A model generated the notes under the pieces. It saw only the letters and a program-made list of their open reading frames with translations. It ran no database searches and was not told the origin of the DNA. Shown here piece after piece: positions 53,291 to 62,200 of a stretch of DNA of 64,000 bases (position 1 is the stretch's first letter; every line of letters begins with the position of its first letter). A program made the position numbers and the translations under genes. Origin of the DNA: VRUE01 sp963705635. Lineage in GTDB: Bacteria; Actinomycetota; Thermoleophilia; Solirubrobacterales; 70-9. The stretch lies in the NCBI GenBank assembly GCA_963705635.1, contig CAVPKH010000004.1, forward strand, positions 310,001 to 374,000. The letters run 5' to 3'.

Positions 53291-56200
53291 CAGGATCTGC
53301 GCTGCCAGCTCGGCCGGGTTGGGGTGGTCGAAGACGACCGTGGCGGGCAGGCGCAACCCCGCTGCGAGGTTGAGCCGGTTGCGCAGCTCGACCGCGGCGA
53401 GCGAGTCGAAGCCGAGCTCCTTGAAGGCGCGACCGGGCTCGACCTTCTCGGCCGAGTCGTGGCCCAGCACCGTCGCCACCTGATCCCGAACGAGCTCGAG
53501 CACGGCCGCCTCGCGCTCGTCCGCGGGCAGCTTGGCGAGCCTCGCCCCGAATGAGGCGCCGTCCGCCGAGCGCCTGGCGGAGGGAGCGCGCGCGAGGCCG
53601 CGGAGGATCGCCGGCAGGGCGCCGCTCGCCGCCTGCGAGCGCAGGCCGATGCGATCGAGGCCGAGTGCCACCACCGCCGGCCGCTCGCAGGCGAGCGCCT
53701 CGTCGAAGAGGGCAAGCCCCGCCTCGTCAGCGAGCGCGTCGAGGCCGGAGCGCCGTATCCGCGCCAGGTCCGCCTCGCCCAGGTGGGACGCCATCGCGCT
53801 CTCGCGCCGCCAGAGCCCCCAGGCGATCGAGGTGGCCGCCAGGCCCTCCGCGTGGCGCTTGGCGGCGAGGGCGTCGAGGAAGGAGTTGGCGGCCGCGTAA
53901 TTGGCCTGGCCGGGGGCGCCGAGAATGCCAGCTGCCGAGGAGAAGAGGACGAAGGCGGAAAGCTCGGCGCCCGCGGTCAGCTCGTGCAGGTGCCAGGCGG
54001 CGCCTGCCTTGGGGGCGAAGACGCGCTCCAGCTTCTCGGCTCCGAGCGACTCGATCGTGCCGTCGTCGAGCGCCCCGGCGGCGTGGAGCACCGCCCCCAG
54101 CGGCTGCCCGGCCGGGATCGCATCGAACAGCTCCGCCAGCTGCTCGCGCTCGGAGACGTCGCAGGCGGCGATCGTCACCGCGGCGCCAAGCCCCTCCAGC
54201 TCCGCTCGCAGCTCCGCTGCCCCCGCAGCCTCGGCGCCGCTGCGGCTGGCGAGGAGCAGGTGGCGGGCGCCGTGCTCGGCGACCAGGTGGCGGGCGACGA
54301 GGCCGCCGAGGGCGCCGCTGCCGCCGGTGATCAGCACGGTCTTCTCAGGGTCGATCGGCCGCGGCAGGCTGAGCACGACCTTGCCGACGTTGTTGCCCTC
54401 GCGCAGGTGACGGAAGGCCTCGGGAGCGCGGCGCAGGTCCCAGCTGGCGATCGGGGAGTGACGGAGGGCGCCGCGCTCGAACAGCTCGAGGACCTCGCCG
54501 AGCATCGACCGGGTCGGCTCGGGACCGGCGTCGCGCAGGTCGAAGGCCCGGTAGGAGACGCCGGGGTGCGCCGCGGCGACCAGCTCGGCATCGCGGACGT
54601 CGGTCTTGCCCATCTCGAGGAAGCGGCCGCCGCGGGGCAGCAGCTGCAGCGAGGCGTCGACGTACTCCCCCGCCAGCGAGTTGAGGACGACGTCGACTCC
54701 CTCGCCGCCGGTGGCTTCGAGGAACTTGTCCTTGAAGCTGAGGTCGCGCGAGGAAGCGAGGTGGCTCTCGGCGACCCCAATCTCTCGCAGGGCGTCCCAC
54801 TTGGCCGGGCTGGCGGTGGCGAAGACCTCGGCGCCGAGATGCTGGGCGAGCTGGATCGCGGCCATGCCGACGCCGCCGGCGCCGGCGTGGACCAGCACCC
54901 GCTCGCCGGCCTGCAGGCCGGCGAGGCCGAGCAGTCCGTAGTGGGCGGTGAGGAAGACCGTCGGCACGGAGGCGGCCTGCTCGAAGCTCCAGCCGCCGGG
55001 GACCGGGGCGAGGAAGTCGCGCTCGGCGATGGCGAGCGGGGCGAAGGCGCCGGGGACCAGCCCCATCACCGGCTCACCCGGGGCGAGGTCGCCGACCTCG
55101 GGCCCGACCTCGACCACCACGCCGGCGCCCTCGCCGCCGATCGACGCCGCCCCCGGGTAGAGGCCGAGGGCAATCAGGACGTCGCGGAAGTTGAGCCCCG
55201 CAGCGCGCATGGCGATCCGCACCTCGCTGGGCCCAAGTGGCTCTTCGGCGCCGGGATTGGGGACCAGCGCCAGGCTCTCCAGCGTCCCCCGGCTGCGGAC
55301 GTCGAGCCGCCACGGCCCCGGCGGCTGCAGCAGTGAGTCGCCGCCCTCGACGGCAGCGGCGCGCGGCGCCAGCGCCACCCCGTCGCGCAGCGCCAGCTGC
55401 GGCTCCTCCTCGCTCGCGAGGGCGGCGGCGACAGCCTCTTCAGAGGCCTCCGAGCCGTCGCTGTCGACCAGGGCAAAACGGCCGGGGTGCTCAGACTGAG
55501 CCGAGCGCAGGAGCCCCCAGACGGCGGCCTGGGCGAGGTCAGGGGATTCGTCCTCGCCAACGGAGATCGCTCCCTCGGTGAGGACTGCGAGCCGGCTGGC
55601 GGCGAGGTCGTCGCGGCCGATCCACGCCTGGACCTGCCTGAGCACGGCGGCGACCAGATCGCGGGCGGCGGTGACGGCATCGGCCTCCGGATCGGGATCC
55701 GGCCGCAGGCGCCAGAGGACGACCTCGGGCGGGTCCCCACGCTCCGCGATCGCCGCCGGTTCCTCCGTTTCGGCGAAGGAGACCGACTGCCCCAGCTCCA
55801 GCTCACTCCACTCGACGCCGAGCAGCCCGCCCCCGGCCTGCCCCGCCGTCTGCAGCTGAGCGGGGTCGACCGCGCGCAGGGCAAGGGAATCGACGCCGGC
55901 CACGGGAGCGCCGTCCTGGTCGGCGATGGCGATGGCGACCCCATCCGCGCCCTCGGCGACAACCCTCACCCGCAGCGCCGCGGCGCCGGTCGAGCCGAGG
56001 GACACGCCGCGCCAGGAGAAGGGCAGGCGCAGCTCTGCCATCCCCGCCTCGGTGAGCCCGACCGCATGCAGGGCGGAGTCGAGCAGCGCCGGGTGGATCG
56101 CAAAGCGCTGAGCAGCGGCGGAGCTCTGCTCTGGCAGGGAGACCTCGGCGCAGACCTCCTCGCCCACCCGCCAGGCGGCGGTCAGGCCCTGGAAGGCCGG

Positions 56201-59200
56201 CCCGTAGTCGAGGCCGATACCGGCGAAGCGCTCGTAGAGATCCTCGACCCCGAGCGGCTCCGCCCCCTCGGGTGGCCAGGCCTCGAAGGGCGCAGGCACT
56301 GCCGAGCCCTCGGCGCCGAGGGCGCCGGCGGCGTTGCGGGTCCACTGCCCCGCACCCTCTTCTCCCTCGGGACGGGAGTGAATGCTCAGCTCGCGCCGGC
56401 CGCGCTCGTCGGCGGCGGCGAGCGAGAGCCGCAGGGCAACCGCGCCCTGCTCGGGCAGGACCAGGGGCGCCTCGATCGTCAGCTCCTCCACCACCCCGGC
56501 CCCAACCCGCTCCGCCGCCGCCAGGGCCAGCTCGAGGAAGGCGGTGCCGGGCAGCAGCACGGTGGCGCTGACGGCATGGTCTGCGAGCCAGGGGTGGCTC
56601 TGCAGCGAGATGCGCCCGCTGAGGGTGAGGCCCTTGCTCTCGGGGTCTTCGATCGCCGCGCCCAAGAGCGGGTGGTCGAAGTGCTCCAGGCCGGCGGCGC
56701 CAAGGTCCCCCGCCCCGGTGGAGGCGTTCAACCAGTAGCGAGTGCGCTGGAAGGGGTAGGTGGGAAGCGGGACCGACTTGGCGCCTGAGCCAGCGAAGAA
56801 GGCGCCCCAGTCAAGCGCCACTCCCTGGGCCTGGGCTTCGGCGAGGGAGAGGGCGAAGCGATCGGGGCCTCCCTCCTCGCGGCGCAGGGTGCCGAGCACC
56901 GTCGCGCTGGCCGAGTCGGGCAGGGCCGCTTCGAGCGTCTCGCCCACGGCGAGGGCGAAGACCGGGTGGGGGCTGACCTCGATGAAGGCGCTGTGGCCCT
57001 GGCTTGCCAGCTCGCGGGTGACCTGCTCGAAGAGGACCGGCTGGCGCAGGTTGCGGTACCAGTACTCGGCGTCAAGCTCCCTGGTGTCGAGCGCCTCGCC
57101 GCTGACCGTCGAGTAGAAGGGGACCTCGGAGCTTTGCGGGGAGATCGGCGCCAACAGCTCCAAGAGCTCGGCGCGCAGGGGCTCGACCCGGGCCGAGTGG
57201 GAGGGGATCGTGGCGGGGATCTCCTTTGCCCGCACGTCTTCTTGCTCGCAGTGGGCCAGGAACTCCCCCACCGCCTCGCGCTCGGCGGAGAGGATCGTCG
57301 AGGAGGGGCCGTTTTGGGCCGCCAGCTCGATCCGCCCGTCCCAGCGCCCGAGGTCGAGCTGGCTCGCGGGCAAGGCGACGGAGACCATCGCGCCCTGGCC
57401 GGTGAGCTTTGAGATCAGCTGGCTGCGCAGGGCCGCCAGCCTCGCCGCGTCATCCAGCGACAGGCCGCCGCTTATGTGAGCGGCGGCGATCTCGCCCTGG
57501 GAGTGGCCGATCACCGCTGCCGGGCGTACCCCGCAGGCTTCCCAGAGCCTTGCGAGGGAGACCATCACCGCGAAGAGGGCCGGCTGGACCACCTCGATGC
57601 GATCGATCGATGCCGCCCCCTCCTTGTCCAAGAGCACGTCTTTGACCGAGAAGTCCAGGAAGGGGGCGAGGGCCGCCTCGCACTGATCCAGGGCGCGGTC
57701 GAAGACCGCCGAGGCGCCGGAGAGCTGCGCCGCCATCCCCTGCCACTGGGAGCCCTGGCCGGGGAAGAGGAAGACCGGGGCCTGGCTCTTGCGGGCCACT
57801 CCCCTGGCCAGGCCGGGGGCATCGCCTCCCGAGGCCAGGGCATCCAGGGCGCCGAGCAGCTCGGGGCGCTCTGCCCCGACCGCCACCGCGCGCTGCTCGA
57901 AGGCCGAGCGGGTGGTGGCGAGCGAGTGGGCGACGTCGGTGGGATCGAGCTCGGGGTTGTCCCTCAGCCGCGTGGCCAGGCGCTCTGCCGCCTCGCGCAG
58001 GGCCGCTTGGGACTTGGCCGAGAGCGCCAGGGGGACCTGGCCGGGGAGGGGCGCCTGCCTGGAGGAGGCGCCGGGGCCCCCCGCCCCCTGCCTGCGACCT
58101 GCTGCGGGGGGCTCTGGCGCCTCCTCCAAGATCAAGTGGGCGTTGGTGCCGCTGATGCCGAAGGAGGAGACCCCGGCGCGCCTTGGATGGCCGTTGGGCT
58201 TCCACTCGACCGGTTCGCTCAGCAGCTCGACCTTGCCCGTCTCCCAGTCGACCTTGGAGGAGGGCTGCTCGACGTGCAGCGTCTTTGGCAAGACGCCCTC
58301 GCGCATCGCCAGCACCATCTTGATCACGCCGCCGACCCCGGCTGCGGCCTGGGCGTGGCCGATGTTGGACTTCAGCGAGCCCAGCTTCAGCGGCGCCTCG
58401 CGATCCTGGCCGTAGGTGGCGAGCAGGGCGCCGGCCTCGATCGGGTCGCCGAGGGTGGTACCGGTGCCGTGGGCCTCGACCGCGTCGACGTCGGCGGGCT
58501 GCAGACCGGCGTTGGCGAGGGCCTGGCGGATCACCCGTTCCTGGGAGGGGCCGTTGGGGGCGGTGAGGCCGTTGGAGGCGCCGTCCTGGTTGACCGCCGA
58601 GCCGCGGATCGTCGCCAGGACCGGGTGGCCGTTTGCCTGCGCCTCGGAGAGGCGCTCGAGCACGAGCACGCCGACGCCCTCGGAGAAACCGGTCCCGTCC
58701 GCGCCCTCGGCGAAGGCCTTGCAGCGCCCGTCTGGGGCGAGGCCGCGCTGGCGCGAGAGCTCGGTGAAGGCGCCGGCGCTGCCCAGCACCGTCACCCCTC
58801 CCGCCAGGGCGAGGCTGCACTCGCCCCCGCGCAGCGCCCCCGCCGCCAGGTGCATCGCCACCAGCGAGGAGGAGCAGGCGGTGTCGACCGTCATCGCCGG
58901 GCCCTCGAGCCCGAAGGCATAGGCGACCCGCCCCGAGACGATGCTGGTCGAGCTGCCGGTCAAGCGGTAGCCCTCCGACTCATCGTCGACCGCCCGCAGG
59001 CCGGCGCTGTAGTCCTGGGAGCTGATCCCGGCGAAGACCCCAGCCGGCTCGCCGCGCAGCGACGCCGGATCGATGCCGGCGCCCTCCAGCGCTTCCCAGC
59101 AGGCCTCCAAGAGGATCCGCTGCTGGGGATCGGCAGCGAGCGCCTCGCGCGGAGCGATGCCGAAGAACTCGGCGTCGAAGTCGGCGGCGTCGTAGAGGAA

Positions 59201-62200
59201 GCCGCCCTCGCGGACGTAGCTGGTGCCGGGATGGTCGGGGTCGGGGTGGTAGAGGCGCTCGAGGTCCCAGCCGCGATCGGTCGGGAACTCGCCGATGCCG
59301 TCGCCGCCGGCGAGGAGGAGCTCCCACAGCCCCCGGGGGGAGCCGATGCCGCCGGGGTAGCGACAGGCCATGCCGACGATCGCGATCGGCTCGTCGGAAG
59401 CCTGGGCCCTGACCGTCGCCTGCCCGGCGGCGTCGCCCGCGCCCGTCTCGGCCAGCAGGTGGCGGGCCAGCGCCGCCGAGGTCGGGTGATCGAAGACCGC
59501 GGTGGCCGTCAGCCGTATGCCGGTCGCGGCTTTGAGCCGGTTGCGCAGCTCGACCGCAGCGAGTGAGTCGAAGCCGAGCTCCTTGAAGGCCCTCCGCGGA
59601 TCGACCGCCTCAGCCGAGCCATGCCCCAGCACCGAGGCGACCTCGGCGACGACCAGCCCCAGCAGATGGGCCTCGCGCTCCGCCTCGGATAGCGTCGAGA
59701 GCGCGCTTGCAAGCGCCCCGGAGGGAGCCGAACGCGGCGTCCCGGTCCGCACCAAGCCGCCGAGGATCGCCGGCAGGGCGCCGGCGGCGGCGCTCTGCCG
59801 CAGGGCCACCGGGTCGAGCCTGACGGGAAGCGCGCGGGCCCGGCCCGCGCGCAGCGCCGCGTCGAACAGGTCGAGGCCCTGCGCCGCGGAAAGGGCGTCG
59901 ATCCCGGAGCGCTGCAGCCGCGCCAGGTCGGCCTCGCCGAGGCTCGCGGCCATTCCCCCCTCCCCTCCCCAGAGCCCCCAGGCCATCGAGGTCGCCGGCA
60001 GGCCGGCGGCGCGACGGCCCTCTGCGAGGGCGTCGAGGAAGGCGTTCGCCGCCGCGTAGTTGGCCTGCCCGGCGCCGCCGAAGGTGGCCGCCACCGAGGA
60101 GAAGAGGACGAAGGCGGAGAGGTCGATATCCGCGGTCAGCTCGTGCAGGTGCCAGGCGGCGTCTGCCTTGGGGGCGAAGACGCGCTCCAGCTTCTCGGCG
60201 CTGATCGACTCGATCGTGCCGTCGTCAATCACGCCGGCGGCGTGGACCACCGCCCCCAGGGGGCATTGCCCGGGAATCGCGGCCAGCAGCTGCTCCAGCT
60301 GGGAGCGATCGGAGACGTCGCAGGCGGCGATCGTCACCGCGGCGCCGAGCCCCTCCAGCTCCGCTCGCAGCTCCGCTGCCCCCGCAGCCTCGGCGCCGCT
60401 GCGGCTGGCGAGGAGCAGGTGGCGGGCGCCGTGCTCGGCGACCAGGTGGCGGGCGATCAGGCCGCCGAGGGCGCCGCTGCCGCCGGTGATCAGCACCGTC
60501 TTCTCGGGGTCGATCGGCCGCGGCAGGCTGAGCACGACCTTGCCGACGTTGTTGCCCTCGCGCAGGTGGCGGAAGGCCTCGGGAGCGTCGCGCACGTCCC
60601 AGCTCGCGATCGGCGAGTGCTGAAGGGCGCCGCGCTCGAAGCGACCGAGGACCTCGGCGAGCGCCTCGCCCAGCCGCTGCGGCCCGGCTTCGACCAGGTC
60701 GAAGGCGCCGTAGGAGACGTTGGGATGCTCGGCCGCAACCCGCTCGGGATCGCGGATGTCGGTCTTGCCCATCTCGAGGAAGCGGCCGCCGCGGGGCAGC
60801 AGCTGCAGCGAGGCGTCGACGTACTCCCCCGCCAGCGAGTTGAGCACGACGTCGACTCCCTCGCCGCCGGTCGTCTCGAGGAACTTGTCCCTGAAGTCGA
60901 GGTCGCGCGAGGAGGCGATGTGGTCCTCGGCGAGGCCGGCCTCGCGCAGCGCCTCCCACTTGGCCGGGCTGGCGGTGGCGAAGACCTCGGCGCCGGCCTC
61001 ATGGGCGAGCTGGATCGCGGCCATGCCGACGCCGCCGGCGCCGGCGTGGACCAGCACCCTCTCCCCCGCCCTCAAACCAGCGAGGTCGTGGAGGCCGTAG
61101 TGGGCGGTGAGGAAGGCGACCGGCACCGCAGCGGCCTGCTCGAAGCTCCAGCCCGCGGGGATCGGGGCGAGCAGCTGGCGCTCGGCGATCGCCAGCGGGG
61201 CAAAGGCGTCGGCGACCATTCCCATCACCCGCTCGCCCGGAGCGAGGTCGGTGACGTCGGCGCCGACCTCGACCACCACCCCGGCGCCTTCGCTGCCGAT
61301 CGGCGCCTCGCCGGGATAGAGGCCGAGGGCGATGAGGACGTCGCGGAAGTTGAGCCCGGCGGCGCGCATCGCGACCCGCACCCCGGTGGCCCCAAGGGGC
61401 CCCTCGGCAGCGGGGCTGGGAACCAGGGCGAGGCCGTCGAGCGTGCCGCGCTTGACGGCATCGAGGCGCCAGGGGCCGGCCGGCGGCAGCAGTCGCCCGG
61501 ACTGCTGCCGAACCGGGGTCACCCGAGGAACGAGCACTCGTCCCTGGCGCAGGGCAAGCTGGGGCTCGCCGCTGGCGACGGCGGCGGCAAGCGCCTCTAA
61601 CGAAGCCCCCGAGCCATCGCAGTCGACCAGGACGAAGCGATCGGGCTGCTCGGCCTGGGCCGCGCGCAGCAGGCCCCAGAGGGCGGCGGCGGCGAGGTCG
61701 GGGGACTCGCCCTCATCGACGACGACCGCATCGCGGGTCAGCAGGACCAGCTGCGAGGCCACGAAGCGCTCCTCCGCCAGCCATTGCTGGACCAGCTCGA
61801 CGCCCGCGAGGGCGGCCGTGCGGACGTCGGCGCAGGGCGATCCAGAACCCCCCGCGAAGGGCTGGCAGAGCACCGTCCCGGGAACCTCCGCACCGTCGTC
61901 GAAAGCGGCGCGCAGGGCGGCGAGGTCGGTGGCGAGCGTCAGCGGGGCCTCGGCCGCGCACAGGGCCACCGCAGCCGCCGATTCCCCCTCGCCCAGCACC
62001 GCCCAGGCGCCGGCCGCGGGCGCCGGCGGGCTCAGCTCTCGCCAGTCGACCCCGAAGAGCGCATCGTCCTGTTGGCTCGACCCGCGCAGCTGGCGGGGAT
62101 CGAGCGGGCGCAGGGCAAGCGAGCCAATCTCGGCCACGGTGGCGCCCTGGAGATCGGAGAGCCTCAAGGAGAAGGCTCCCTCGCCCCGCCGCGAGAGCCT

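Noticed and set aside
61470..62080. A degenerate extra domain between DH and ER in M1 (and the same place in M2-M4)
   Set aside because: It is the structural half of the split KR, which normally precedes the ER.
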